Shown: positions 48,979-60,106, numbered from the stretch's first letter. The stretch is DNA of 64,000 nucleotides from CAVVUC01 sp963751395 (GCA_963751395.1 CAVVUC010000003.1:682001-746000), one strand, 5' to 3'. A program made the numbers and translations. Notes: generated from the letters alone by a model not told the origin.

Positions 48979-50997
48979 TTATTCAAGAATATCGACGCCA
49001 TTGGATCCGAGCTGGAGTTTGCCGGTCCAATTCTTACCGGACAGGATGCCCTTTTTCCTGCCTTCGATTTCGATCTCGACGGATTTGCGGTTTGTGTTGA
49101 CGTAGAGGGTGCGACCATCGACGACGCGGGCATAGACGCCAGCCGGCGTCACCGGGCCGCGCTTGATGCCGAGATCTTGATAGAGCTGGTGGTATAGGGG
49201 CTGGAGGACGGAAGGCTGGGCCTGGGTGGCGACGTAGATCGCCTTGCCATTGCCGAAGCGGTTGACCGTGACGACCGGGGGAGTTCCCTCGATGTTGGAG
49301 AATCGCGCCAGGACTTCCGCCGTGGAGGGCTCGAGCACTTCGTAGAAATTGTTGGAGGTCTTGAACCCGGTGCCGTTGATGACGCCGGTCAGCGGCCCCG
49401 GATTATTGTAGAACGCGTTGGTTTTCAGGCCGAAAACGTCGCTGAGGTCACCCGGCAGAGGCGTGTTATACCACTGGTTATTCCCGGTGACCTTGTCCGA
49501 CAACGCCGTCATGACAACCGTGCCGCCATCGCTGACGAACTTGCGCACCGCATCGGTGGCGGCCTTGTCCATCAGATATTCGCCCGGGATGACGAGCAGC
49601 TTGTAGCGGCTAAGGTCGTCATGGCCAATATTGATGACGGCCACGTCGATATTGTCGTTGTATAATGGCGCAAACGAACTGTGCTTTTGGTCCATGTAGG
49701 GCGTCGCATAGTACTGCTTTACCCTGTCCGTCACCTGCCGCGATTCCCAGGAATAGGAGATGGCGATCTCGGGCTTCAGTTCACGCGGAAAACCCAGTTC
49801 CTGCATCATCTGGAACTCCTTGGAGATGGTGCCCCATTCATCGAGCTTCCACGACGGGGTGTCGTCGTGGTCGAGGAGACCGAAGAGGATCTGCTCCTCC
49901 CCGCCGAGGTGGCTGTTGAAGGTCCAGGCCAGAAAGCCTTGTCCGCCGTTCAGCAGGCCGAAGTAGCAGAGCATGCGTGAGCGGCCTTTTTCGCCATAGA
50001 AGCCCTCACCGCCCGACTGGAATTCATTGAACCAAGCAGGGGATGACATCCCGCCCTTCATCATCAGGGTCTCGAACGCGCCATGGAGTGGATTAGTGGC
50101 ATAGTATCCAAAGGCACCATGCGAGGTGTAGTGGCGGTAGGTCGAAAGGTAATCGAAGCCCAGGCGCGTCGCGTCGGGCCACAGGTTAGAGATTGCAGCC
50201 TTGGTGGGCGCATTTTTTTTGCGAATGGAGTCTAGGTCTTTCAACAGATTGACCGCCGCGTCCGACCAGAACCGGCGCATGTCGAGATAGCGCTCATTGG
50301 GGCTGGGACCATCAGCGTTTGGAATGCGAATCTGATCCCAGTCGGTGATGTTGCGCGACCAGCGTTGCGTCGCCCATGCCTTGTTCAGGGTCGGCAGGTC
50401 CTTATACTTTGTCTTCAGCCATCCGATGAAGCGCTGGCGGGTGGGCTCCGAGAAAGACCTGTAGCCGTTACCCATTTCATTGTTGTAGCCAATGGCGATG
50501 ACGGCTGGGTTGTTGCCATAACGCCGGGTCAAGGTATCGGCGAAGCGGTGCAGGAGCCGGCGGTAATCCAGATCGGAAATATCGACCATATACCGCCTTG
50601 CTGGGTAAAGCTTCGTGCCGTCTTCCTTAACGAGCGTGGCACCCGGATACTCCTGATGCAGCCATTGCGGTGCGATGGAGCCGCCGACATCGAGGATAAC
50701 CTTGATTCCTGCCGCTTGGATTTGGGCCATGACCGAATCGAAGGCTTCGAAGGTGAACTCACCGTCCCTCGGTTCGAAATAGTCCCAAGACAGGTCGCCC
50801 ATGCGAACGACTTGCAGCCCCGCCTTCTTCATAAAGGCGATGTCGAGCTTGATCTGCTCGGGCGACCGATCAATCGGCTGGTAGCAGGTTCCGACAAAGA
50901 TCTGCTCCTGACCCGCCCAGTCCGCCCGGCTCTTAGCCTCCTGCCCCACAACTGGCGTCGCCACCGACAGCAGCGCAACCGACAGGAGGGCCGCCAC
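48979..50997 (-). CDS. GH42-type beta-galactosidase, secreted
   Basis: 672 residues in one frame. The N-terminus is a hydrophobic signal (LLSVALLSVATPVVGQ). GH42 text: VGTCYQPIDRSPEQIKLDIA, MGDLSWDYFEPRDGEFTF, acid/base E174 in AIGYNNEMGNGY and nucleophile E325 in PAWFNEFQSGGE; the trimerisation-like domain follows (YKLLVIPGEYLMDKAATDAV). The GTG at 50997 is the only start in this frame; upstream codons (LTICRRRCL) would make a better signal peptide, so an indel probably hides the real ATG. It lies ~85 bases after the sugar-porter gene, with a long G run in between. Confidence 0.88.
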   Translation of the reverse strand: MAALLSVALLSVATPVVGQEAKSRADWAGQEQIFVGTCYQPIDRSPEQIKLDIAFMKKAGLQVVRMGDLSWDYFEPRDGEFTFEAFDSVMAQIQAAGIKVILDVGGSIAPQWLHQEYPGATLVKEDGTKLYPARRYMVDISDLDYRRLLHRFADTLTRRYGNNPAVIAIGYNNEMGNGYRSFSEPTRQRFIGWLKTKYKDLPTLNKAWATQRWSRNITDWDQIRIPNADGPSPNERYLDMRRFWSDAAVNLLKDLDSIRKKNAPTKAAISNLWPDATRLGFDYLSTYRHYTSHGAFGYYATNPLHGAFETLMMKGGMSSPAWFNEFQSGGEGFYGEKGRSRMLCYFGLLNGGQGFLAWTFNSHLGGEEQILFGLLDHDDTPSWKLDEWGTISKEFQMMQELGFPRELKPEIAISYSWESRQVTDRVKQYYATPYMDQKHSSFAPLYNDNIDVAVINIGHDDLSRYKLLVIPGEYLMDKAATDAVRKFVSDGGTVVMTALSDKVTGNNQWYNTPLPGDLSDVFGLKTNAFYNNPGPLTGVINGTGFKTSNNFYEVLEPSTAEVLARFSNIEGTPPVVTVNRFGNGKAIYVATQAQPSVLQPLYHQLYQDLGIKRGPVTPAGVYARVVDGRTLYVNTNRKSVEIEIEGRKKGILSGKNWTGKLQLGSNGVDILE

Positions 50998-51052
50998 CAG
51001 GCAGCGCCGCCGACAGATGGTTAGCGGCCATAAATCGCACTGCCATTTTTAA

Positions 51053-51066
51053 GGGGGGGGGGGGGG
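51053..51066. repeat. Fourteen-base G homopolymer
   Basis: An uninterrupted run of 14 G on the plus strand (C on the coding strand) stands ~55 bases before the GH42 start and 15 bases after the sugar-porter stop. It may be a slippage-prone tract or an assembly join; see the findings. Confidence 0.7.
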
Positions 51067-51081
51067 CCCGCTTTCGGCGGT

Positions 51082-52506
51082 TCAGTCCACCAATTCCTTC
51101 TCGATCTCCTCGAGCGTCTTGCCTTTGGTCTCCGGCAGTTTTTTCAAAATGAAAACAAACCCGCACACGCAGATCGCGGCGTAAATCCAGAACGTGCCCG
51201 CCGCGCCGAGCGACTTGTTCAGCAGCGGAAACGTGTAGGTGAGAATGAAGCACGCGATCCACAGCGACATGACCGCGATCGACATGGCCGCGCCGCGAAT
51301 GCGGTTCGGGAAAATCTCCGAAATGATGACCCATGTCACCGGCGCAAGCGACATGGCGTAGCATGCGATTGCGGCGAGCACGAGCAGCAGCACCGGCAGT
51401 CCGGTGACGTGCCGGTAATAGCAGAAGCCCATGGCCGTGTAGGCCACGGCGAGTCCAGCGGAGCCGAACAGCATGAGCGGGCGGCGTCCGCCTTTGTCCA
51501 CGACGCCGAGTGCGACGAAGGTGAACACGAGATTCACCGAGCCGGTCCACGCGATGTTTTTCACGACGCTCGAAATGTCGTAGCCGGCGGCGCGGAAGAT
51601 TTCCTCGGCGTAGTTGAAGATGACGTTGATGCCGCACCATTGCTGGAACACCGCGAGCACGACTCCCAGCACGAGCACCTTGAACAGACGCGGATCGAGC
51701 AGGTCGGCGAAGCGCACGTGCTGAATCTCCTCGCTCGAAAGCGTGGCCTGCACGTCGCGCACTTCGGCGTCCGCGTAGCCGGCCCCGCCGATGCGCGTGA
51801 GGATGCGGCGCGCGAGTTCGGCCCGCGCGTTCTTCACCAGCCAGCGCGGGCTTTCCGGAACGAAAAACATCCCGAGCAAAAACAGCAGCGACGGCACGGC
51901 GGTGAGCGCGAACATCCAGCGCCAGCCCTGCTGTCCGAACCACGATTGCACGATGAACTCGTCGCTCGCACCGGTGGGCAGGTTGCGCACGAGATACCAG
52001 TTGATGAGCTGCGCGAGCAGCATGCCGATGACGATGGTGAGCTGGTTGACCGAGACGAGCCGTCCGCGCATCTGCGCCGGCGCGACCTCGGAGATATACA
52101 TCGGCGAGAGACTCGACGCGAGGCCAATGGCCACGCCGCCAAGCATTCGCCAGGCGACGAAAACGACGAACGTCTGCGCGAGTCCGTTGCCGATCGACGT
52201 GACTGCGAAGAGCGCCGCTGCGAGAACCAGCAGTCGCTTGCGCCCGAACTTGTCGCTCAGCGCACCGGCGATCAGCGCGCCGAAAAGACAGCCGATCAGC
52301 GCGCAACTGTTCGCCCAGCCGGAGAGCGCGGCGTTTTCCTGGATGTGAAAGAACCGCTCGAAGAACGGCTTCGCGCCGCCGATCACGACCCAGTCCCAGC
52401 CAAACAGCAGACCGCCTAGCGCGGCGACAATCGAGATGAGCCAGACGTAGCCGAGGTTGTAGTCGGCGCGGTTTGCCGACTGGTTGGTTTGTGCGGTGAT
52501 GTTCAT
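51082..52506 (-). CDS. MFS transporter, sugar porter family
   Basis: 474 residues, intact, 12 membrane segments. Sugar-porter signatures: GLLFGWDWVVIGGAKPFFER, LSDKFGRKRLLVLAAALFAV, YISEVAPAQMRGRLVSVNQL, PESPRWLVKN, QWCGINVIFNYAEEIF and PETKGKTLEEIEKELVD. ATG 52506 starts the mature-like N-terminus with 18 cytosolic residues before helix 1. It lies 35 bases after GH2 and before GH42 on the same strand, so it probably imports galactose, xylose or another sugar released by these enzymes. Confidence 0.92.
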   Translation of the reverse strand: MNITAQTNQSANRADYNLGYVWLISIVAALGGLLFGWDWVVIGGAKPFFERFFHIQENAALSGWANSCALIGCLFGALIAGALSDKFGRKRLLVLAAALFAVTSIGNGLAQTFVVFVAWRMLGGVAIGLASSLSPMYISEVAPAQMRGRLVSVNQLTIVIGMLLAQLINWYLVRNLPTGASDEFIVQSWFGQQGWRWMFALTAVPSLLFLLGMFFVPESPRWLVKNARAELARRILTRIGGAGYADAEVRDVQATLSSEEIQHVRFADLLDPRLFKVLVLGVVLAVFQQWCGINVIFNYAEEIFRAAGYDISSVVKNIAWTGSVNLVFTFVALGVVDKGGRRPLMLFGSAGLAVAYTAMGFCYYRHVTGLPVLLLVLAAIACYAMSLAPVTWVIISEIFPNRIRGAAMSIAVMSLWIACFILTYTFPLLNKSLGAAGTFWIYAAICVCGFVFILKKLPETKGKTLEEIEKELVD

Positions 52507-52541
52507 GGGTTCAGGGAATGGGGTGGATTGAGGTCGCTCGA

Positions 52542-55500
52542 TCACGGTTTGCTCAGGACGACATCGATCTCGGTGATCGCGGCAAACGCGTTGTCTTTGA
52601 TTTCCGATCGCACGACGAACGTCAGGTAACGCCCTTTCGCCGGTTGCTTGAAGCCGATTGTTTGAAGATCGGCGTCGTTCTTGAATGTGGCCGTCGCGAC
52701 CGGCGTGCCGCGTTCCGCAGGATTGTTGCCGCAGAAGACTTCGCACTCCCTTACCCGCCCGTTCGCTGAATCCACCCGGGGCTGATAAGTCAGGCCGCTC
52801 AACGTGAGTTCGCGGCCCATGTCGATCGTGATGTGATGCGGCATCGGCGCCGGCGTCGGCACATAGACGGTGTGCCAGAAAGTGTCGGGATCGCCGTCGA
52901 TCACGTTCGATGCCGGATGCTCGATGTCTTCGCTGTCGGCCTCGATCACCTTCGCGCCGAGCTTGGCGAGCGTGCTGACCGGTTTCGCGAGCAGCTTGTC
53001 CAAAAGCTCCGGCGACAATTCCTGCGACGGCTGGAATTTTTCCGAGCCGAGATATGCGCAGAGGCTTGCCAGAAGCTGTTTTGCGGCCGGTCGCGAGTCG
53101 ATCTTGTCCTTCAAGTCGAGCGAGCAAACCAGGAGCCGCCCCTTTCCGACCCGCGCCTCGAACAGCACTCCCAGCTTCTGATTTCGCGCGAAATTATCGA
53201 CGACCTGCACGATCGGGCGGAAGCCGTGCGGCGTCGCATCGAGCACGAGCGTTCGCGAATCGTTGATGATGTCCCACCATTGCCAGTTGCTGAACGACTC
53301 GGTCGGGAACTGCGCCAGCGAGGGATGCTTCGCATCGCAGAGAATGCCCATCGTCGCGGGCTTGGACTTGAACCAGATCGGACTCCAGAAGACCGGCTTG
53401 AACGAGCCGGGCAGACTGTCGGCGACTTTCGTCGTCATCACGAAAACCTTCTTCCCATCGGCAAGCGCGGTCTTTGCGGCGTCGTTCCATTCGTCGCACA
53501 CGACGACATCGGCGGGCGCGCTCGCGGCGGGCGTGGCGGGATAAACCCAGAGGTCCCATTGGTTTGAAAACTCCGTTCCTTTCAGCGCGACCGTGGCGAT
53601 CAGCTTCGACGGAGCCGCTGCATTTTCAAAAGTCGCGCGGATGTTTCCGACCGGCGTGAGCTTGCCCGTCGGCAGATCGAGCGCGGGCAGTTCGCCCGAC
53701 GCGACCGCCTTGCCGGCCTCGTCTTTGATCGTCCAGACAACATGCGCGGCCCGCAAATCCGCAGGGCCGAAATGCGCGACGTCCACCTTTGCCTCGAACA
53801 CTTCGCCGGCCGTGTAAGTCCGCTTCGGCATCCGCAGGAGCGGCACCGTCGCGCCGCAATACTGGCGGTGCGTCTCCGGCGTCACGAAACCCTTCGAGTC
53901 CCAAAACGGATCGAGCGGCCCGATGAGCGCGGTGCCCTGGCCGGGGTAATCGTGCAGGTCGAGCAGGTGAAACCCCGCGTGTTCCGGCGTGCGAAGCAGC
54001 ACTTCGATTTCCTCTTTATACAAAAGGATCGCCTGCCTGCCGACCGCCTCCGCCATTTGCGGCGCGAGTTCGAGCAGCCCCTTTTCCTTCATCTGGTCGC
54101 GCACGATCTCGAAGTTCTTCGCCTCGAGCACGCCGGTGTATTTTTTGATTTCGTCGAAGTTCGGCAGAAACGTCCACTGGCCGATCTCGTGCGAGAGCTG
54201 AGGCAGACCGTCCCGCCCTGTCTTGAACTGCCGCTCCGTGCCGGGACCGCCGACGCCGCGCAATTTCATGTCGAGCGTGAACTGGCGGTTCTTCGTCCAA
54301 ATGTCGTGCCCGAAACCATTCGACACATCCGAGTAGAGATGACGCGGATCGGACGTTTTGAATTCCTCGATCAGCCTGTCGAGCGCGTCGCCGGAGCCGT
54401 CCATCTCGTTGCCGAAAGTGAAAAAGCAGAACGACGGATGGTTGCCGTATGCTTCAAGAATCCGCCGCGATTCCTCCGCGATGAACCGGTCGCGCTCCGG
54501 CACCTTGCCTTGCGGGACGTTGGCCTGCGGCGCCTCGGTCTGGATCATGATGCCTTCCTCGTCGGCGGCGGTGAATGCAGCCTCGGGCGGCGTCCACGAA
54601 TGAAAGCGGAGCGTGTTCAGTCCATAGGACTTGAGGATCCGGCAAATGCGCTCCCACGCGGGCACGTCGCAAGGCGGGTAGGCGGTCAGCGGAAAGATCG
54701 CGCATTCGAGCGTGCCGCGCACATAGACGGGCCGCCCGTTCATCGCGAACTGCGTGCCCTTCACGCTGATCTCCCGCATGCCGAACGTCGTTTTCTTTTC
54801 ATCGGAAAAATGTGAGTCGCCTTTGGTTTTCAGCGTTGCCGTGAGGTCGTAGAGCGATGGAGAAAATTCGTCCCAGAGGCGGATGTCATCGCCCATCGGC
54901 AACTCCGCTTCGACAAGCGTCTCCGCGCCATCCGCTTGAAAGCGAACCGTTTTCTCCGCCGTCTTTCCGTCCGCCTGTCGCGCCTTCGCCGACAGCACGA
55001 TCTCCCCGCTCACCGCTTTGCCGGTGGCGTTCGTGATGCGCACGCGAACCTTTGCCAGCTTGCGCTCCACGTCTGGAAAAACCTGGATGACCGGCGATCG
55101 CGACCGGGTCCGCCGCGCTCAGTTCGATCTTCCCGACGATGCCGTTCCAGTTCGTCTGCGTGCCCTCGTAATACGCCGAAACAAAGAGCCCGAGATCGTA
55201 TTTGAGCGAGTTGTCCACGCGGATTGTGAGCCTGTGTTTTCCCGGCGCGAGGTCGGTGCCGAGATCGAACACATGCGGCGCGCTGAGGCTGTCGCGCGAA
55301 CCGATCAATTTGTCATCCACCCACACCTGCGTCTCCCAATGCACGCGCTCCAGCTTCAGCGTGACCCGCTTGTTTTTCCACGCGGACGGAATCTCGATCT
55401 CGCGCTGATACCAGGCTGCGCCGGTGTAAATGTTGGGACGGTAAAGGCCGTCGAGCGACGGCTTTTTCGGATTCGGAATTCCCGCTTTCGCCTCGTCGGT

Positions 55501-55701
55501 CGTGCCCGGCAGCCGCACTGTCGCGGGGCCGTCCGCCGGCTTCGGCAGTTCGTTCGCGAACCATTTTGCGGTGATGCCCGCCTTCTGTTCGTCGCGGTGG
55601 AATCGCCATTCGCCGGCGAGCGGGAGTGCTTGCGAATCGCCAGCATCGCCGGCGCGGAGCGTGGATAGTGAGAGTGTCATGATGCAGAGGAAACGTTTCA
55701 T
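52542..55701 (-). CDS. GH2-family glycosidase with C-terminal discoidin domain (one frame break)
   Basis: Signal peptide from ATG 55701 (FLCIMTLSLSTLRAGDAG), GH2 sugar-binding domain (WYQREIEIPSAWKNKRVTLK, ERVHWETQVWVDDKLIGS), then after a break near 55,085 the immunoglobulin-like domain and the TIM barrel. FNGRPVYVRGTLE-like text (MNGRPVYVRGTLECAIFP) and CFFTFGNEMDGSGDALDRLI give the NE acid/base. A rare YDLTAT linker and a C-terminal F5/8 type C domain (HPASNVIDGDPDTFWHTVYV) end the protein. About 1050 codons. The exact substrate (beta-galactoside, beta-glucuronide or other) cannot be fixed. The sugar-porter gene follows after 35 bases. Confidence 0.85.
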
Positions 55702-55732
55702 CGAACGGTCGTGGAGGGTTTGTGTGCGGGAG

Positions 55733-58700
55733 TCAGAAGTGAATCAGGTCGGCAGCCAGCGCGTGGCTTGGATCGCGCCGCAGCACCGTTTGCAGGAGTT
55801 TCTTCGCGGCGGATTTTCTTCCGAGGCCCAACTGCGCCTGCGCCTGCAAAAAGAGCGCGGTCGTCTGCTGTCGAAACTGAATGTCCTCGTCGAACAGCAG
55901 CATCGTCGGAAGCGACGTGGCGAAGTAGTCGATCTTCGCTTCCGCCTTCCCGAGCTGCCGCGCGTAGGCGAGCAGGTCGCGCAACAGCGTTTGGGCGGCG
56001 GACTTTTTGCCAAGCCGCTCCAGCGACAGCGCGGAGTAGTAAGTCATCTCTGAAAAAGCGCGCACACTCATCTCTTGGAAATCGCCGCGAAACTCCGCGG
56101 ACAACTTCCAGTGCCGCTTCGCGCCGGCTTTGTCGCAGAGTTTTTCCAGCGCGACGCCGAGCCAGTAATGAATGTCGCTCTGATTCGCGAGCAGATGTTT
56201 GGCCTCGCTCAAGTTCTCCGGCGACTGGAGCGCGTGCTCGAAATGATTCGCCGCGCACGGATAGTCTTCGTGCGCCAGCGCCTCGCGGCCGAGCGCGAGT
56301 TGCGTCCGCACATGCTGGCCGAGCGCCTGTCCCTCGCCGCCTTCCCACGGTTGGAATTTCCGCGTCGAGATGATCTTCAACGCCTTCATTTGCCGGCCGG
56401 TCTGGTTGTAGAGCGCGCAGAGTTCCACGGACAAATCGTCGCGCTGCTGCACGAGATCGGGATGTTTTTCCAATTCGCGAAGCCGCTTCTCCGGCTTTTC
56501 GCCAAGCCGTTTCCAGAGCTGGTCGCGCTCGAAGAGCAGTCGCGCATCCGACGGGTTCGCGCGAACCGCCCTGTCGTAAACGGTGCGCGCCAGCGCGGGG
56601 TTCTTGAGGATGTTGAAATAGCCGATGCCGAGGTTGCGCCAGACGACCGAGTAGTTCGGATCGAGCTTCGCCGATTTTTCCCAAAACCGGATCGCCTCGA
56701 CGTGGCGCCTGCGGTCGTAAAACAAGTTGCCGAGGTAGTAGGGCGCGCGGGCATCGGCGGGATTCGCGCACATCGCCGCTTCGAGGATCAGGATTTCCTC
56801 AAGCCGCGACGGGAAGCAGTAGTCCGGCGACGCTTTCGCGGCTGCCTTGTAAGACGCGACCGCTTTTTGCGTGTCGCCCATCTGCGCCTGGAGCCAGCCG
56901 GTGTAATAGCCAACGAGCGGCGCGGTGCCGGTATCGGCTTTCACGACTTCCAACACGGCGAGCGCCTCGCGAAAAAATCCGCCGCGCGCAAAGTCGAGCG
57001 CGATGTCGAGGCGCGTCTGCGTGTCGCAACCAAGCGGTTCGCCCGCGAGATGCCGCGCCCACCAGTCGAGCGGATCGAGCGCGAGCGTGGCGCGAAGGAT
57101 CGTGTCGGCCTCCGAGTCCAGACCGAGCTTGCGAAGCACGATCGCGCGCAGATTCCGCGCGCGAAGATTGTCGCTGTTCATGCGCAGCGAACGGTCGATG
57201 TGTTCCAGCGCGCTGGTCCAGTCGTGCTTGCGGCAGTCGAGTTCGGCGAGTTCGTGATAAGCCGCCGACTGCCAGGCTTGATTCCACGTCGCCTTGTAAA
57301 AAGCGGCAGTAAGCTTCGTCTTCGCGCCGAAGATGGCGCAGCGCGATGCCGAGGTTGTAGAACGGCTCTCCGTCGCGGGGATTTGCATTGCGGCGGGTCA
57401 GCCGCTCGATGGCTTTTCGGAAGTGCGCCTCGGCCTTGGAAAATTCTCCGCGCAAAAGATGCCAGCGGCCCAAAGCGTTGTTGCAGCGGGCATCGCCCGG
57501 ATCGCGCCGCAGCGCCTCGCGCCAGTAAGTCTCGGGGCCGCGCGTGGCGTGACGGTATTGTTCGAGGTGAAGGCCGGTGATATAGAGTTCGTCGGCACTC
57601 GGGATGTCCGCAGGCAACGGCGGTTCGGTCGCGGGCGGGGGGACTTCACCTTTCACTTGCAGCTTCGGCACGTAGCCAACGATCTCGCGACCATTGGAAT
57701 CAAGCACGCGCAGGTGCAGGTCGGTTTCCACGGTGCTTTTCGACAGCGCTATCAGTTCGACAAACGAAGCGCCCGGCGCGAGGTCGCGCGTGAATGTCGC
57801 AATGACTTTTCCTTTCGCCGCCAGCGTGATTCTTGCCGCTCGAAAAGCTGATGAAACCGACACGCCGATGCGCGCTTTGCCCTGCTCTACGCGCAGGCTC
57901 ACGGCGGCGTCGAGGTTCGCGTGCTGGGCGGGGCCGATCTTTTGAATCGGATACCAGAACTGGCTCCACGACTTTGTTTCGCCGGGCATCAGGAACGAAA
58001 AGTCCGGCTGGTTGTCGGTGTAAACGCCCGCCATGATTTCGATGTAAGGCCCGTCGGCGTCGGTGAGGTTGCGATCCCACGCGTAGCCGAATTCGTGGTT
58101 GCCCCACGTCCACTGTTTTTTTCCGGGCGAGATGTGATGGTTCGCGACATGGACAACGCCAGCCTGCGCCGCGTGATCGTAGCCGCCGAAGAAATCCTCC
58201 TGCGACCCCATGCACATGTAGGAAGTGGGCACGGGAATGTTTGCGTAGAAAGAAAGGTCGTTCGGCGCGTAGTCGATTTTGGATTTGTCTGGCGCAGTGG
58301 GGTGGAACAAAGTTCGCCGGCACTTCATTCTCCGGCACGCCATTTTTGCCACGAGCACCGTAATCCACGCCGTAGTAATGGCCCCGGCACAGCGGATACT
58401 CGCTCATCGAGCGGCGCGCGTGATCGGCGACGTAATACACATCCGGCGGGAAAAAGCTCTGGTAGGCCTCATGCACGCGCGTCGCGACGTTCGCCCACCA
58501 GAGGAACGTCTGCACGAACGGCGTGCGGTTGTAGGCGCGGACCTTGAGTTCGATGAACGCCTTGTCCGGATGCAGGCAGACGCCGTGCATCCCTTTCATC
58601 CGCGCCATCGGATCGTGATCGCTGCACCAGACCGTCACGCTGCCGTCGGCGTGATTCTCGATCTCGATATTCACCGGCATGAACGTCGCGGGCCGGTGAT

Positions 58701-59070
58701 GCTGCGGCCAGTTGAACTCGACGCCGCCGGAAATCCACGGCCCGGCGAGGCCGACCAGCGCGGGCTTGATCACGTTCTGCCGATAGAAAAAGTCGTAACC
58801 GTTCGTCTTGTCCTGCCCGACGTGAATGCGACCGCCGATTTCCGGCAGAATCATCACGCGGACGAACTCGTTCTCCAAATGCACCGCGTCCCACTTCCGC
58901 TCCGTCTTCTGCTCGGCGATGCGGTCGAAAAATGGGAGCGGATACACCTTGCCGCTGCTGCCTTGATACACCCGCTTTTCCAGGAACATCGGGTTCTTGT
59001 CAGCCGGCATCGGCTCGTAGGTGGGGAAGGAGACGGCGTCGCGCCATGCGCGAACTGGGAGTTTCGACAT
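55733..59070 (-). CDS. DUF5107 protein with tetratricopeptide repeats (frame broken)
   Basis: The N-terminal half (from ATG 59070) reads FVRVMILPEIGGRIHVGQDK, GGVEFNWPQHHRPATFMPVN and VWCSDHDPMARMKGMHGVCL, the DUF5107 pattern, which looks like a galactose-mutarotase-type beta-sandwich. From about residue 500 TPR units follow: DPGDARCNNALGRWHLLRGE, AYYHELAELDCRKHDWTSAL and NPADARAPYYLGNLFYD. Breaks lie near 58,300 and 57,330; ~1110 codons. No signal peptide is evident, so it is probably cytoplasmic or exported by another route. It is the first gene of the minus-strand CAZyme operon; 31 bases separate it from GH2. Its activity is unknown to me. Confidence 0.8.
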
Positions 59071-59100
59071 GGTGGAAAACTAAATGAAGCGGCTGGCGGC

Positions 59101-60048
59101 GTGAATGGACGATCTTTGGAAAAACATGGACAATCTTATGGCAACGAGCAACTCTCCGTCGTGCCCAAGATTGCGTATCGTCGAGAAGGCTTCACCGGTC
59201 AGCATCTTGTCGTCCTGCCGCACAAGGTCATCTTGCAGATGGAGCATCATCCGCTTCTCCGGGGATTGTTTCCCACGGCGACCGGGTATTTTCCAGAGGC
59301 GCCGGGGCATCTCGTCAGGCGTGCAAAAGGACTCCCAGAGATGATTATGATCGTCTGTCTATCGGGGATCGGATGGGTTAAGCTGGATGGAGGTGAACCG
59401 ATCCCGGTGCGCCCGAACGAAGTCATCGTCATCCCGCCAGATGCCCCGCACGCCTACGGTGCGGACGAATCGTGGTCGATCATGTGGGCGCACTGTCGCG
59501 GGGATGACCTCCGGCATTTTCCGAAACTGCTCGGCGTGACAAGAGCCGCGCCGATCGTGCGCCTGCCCGCCGGCGCTTTCGAGCGAATGGAGTTTTCGAT
59601 GATCTACGAGCAACTCGAACGCGGATACACACTCGCGAATCTGATCGCCTCCGCCGCGCGGCTTCGATTCGCCCTCGCGGAGATCAACCGCCAGCGAATT
59701 CACGCGCACCCGCGCTCGCGCTCCTCCGAGGATTCCCTGCAACAAAGCATCGAGTGGATGAACCGGAACGCCGACCGGCGCGTCACTCTCGCCGAACTCG
59801 CGCGGAACGCAGGGATGTCCGTGCCGCATTACTCCGCGATGTTTCGCCGCAAGACGGGCTTCGCGCCGATCGACTATTTTCTCCGCCGGAAAATCCAGCG
59901 CGCCTGCCAGTTGCTCGACACCACCACGATGCGCGTCGAGGAGGTCGCGGGTGCCGTCGGCTGCGAGGATGCGTATTACTTCTCCCGCCTGTTCAAGAAA
60001 ATCATGGGCCAGCCGCCGCGCGCCTATCGCAAGGTGCAGAAAGGATGA
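59101..60048 (+). CDS. AraC-family transcriptional regulator with cupin sensor
   Basis: The C-terminal two-helix-turn-helix domain is clear: VTLAELARNAGMSVPHYSAM, FRRKTGFAPIDYFLRRKIQR and VGCEDAYYFSRLFKKIMG with the usual GQPPRAYRK end. The N-terminal half is a cupin-type sensor (KLDGGEPIPVRPNEVIVIPP, DAPHAYGADESWSIMWAHCR). No in-frame ATG exists near the start; GTG 59101 gives 315 residues, and GTG 59161 is the alternative. It is divergent from the DUF5107 gene with only 30-90 bases between, so it likely controls that operon in response to a sugar. The ligand is unknown. Confidence 0.88.
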   Translation: MNGRSLEKHGQSYGNEQLSVVPKIAYRREGFTGQHLVVLPHKVILQMEHHPLLRGLFPTATGYFPEAPGHLVRRAKGLPEMIMIVCLSGIGWVKLDGGEPIPVRPNEVIVIPPDAPHAYGADESWSIMWAHCRGDDLRHFPKLLGVTRAAPIVRLPAGAFERMEFSMIYEQLERGYTLANLIASAARLRFALAEINRQRIHAHPRSRSSEDSLQQSIEWMNRNADRRVTLAELARNAGMSVPHYSAMFRRKTGFAPIDYFLRRKIQRACQLLDTTTMRVEEVAGAVGCEDAYYFSRLFKKIMGQPPRAYRKVQKG

Positions 60049-60106
60049 GGAGAAAATATCCGGCGATGGTTTGTAGAAATCGTTTCATGTCCTGGGCCTT
60101 GGTGTC

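Noticed and set aside
53742..54815. 357-codon plus-strand frame opposite GH2
   Set aside because: Shadow of the GH2 barrel; no independent motif.
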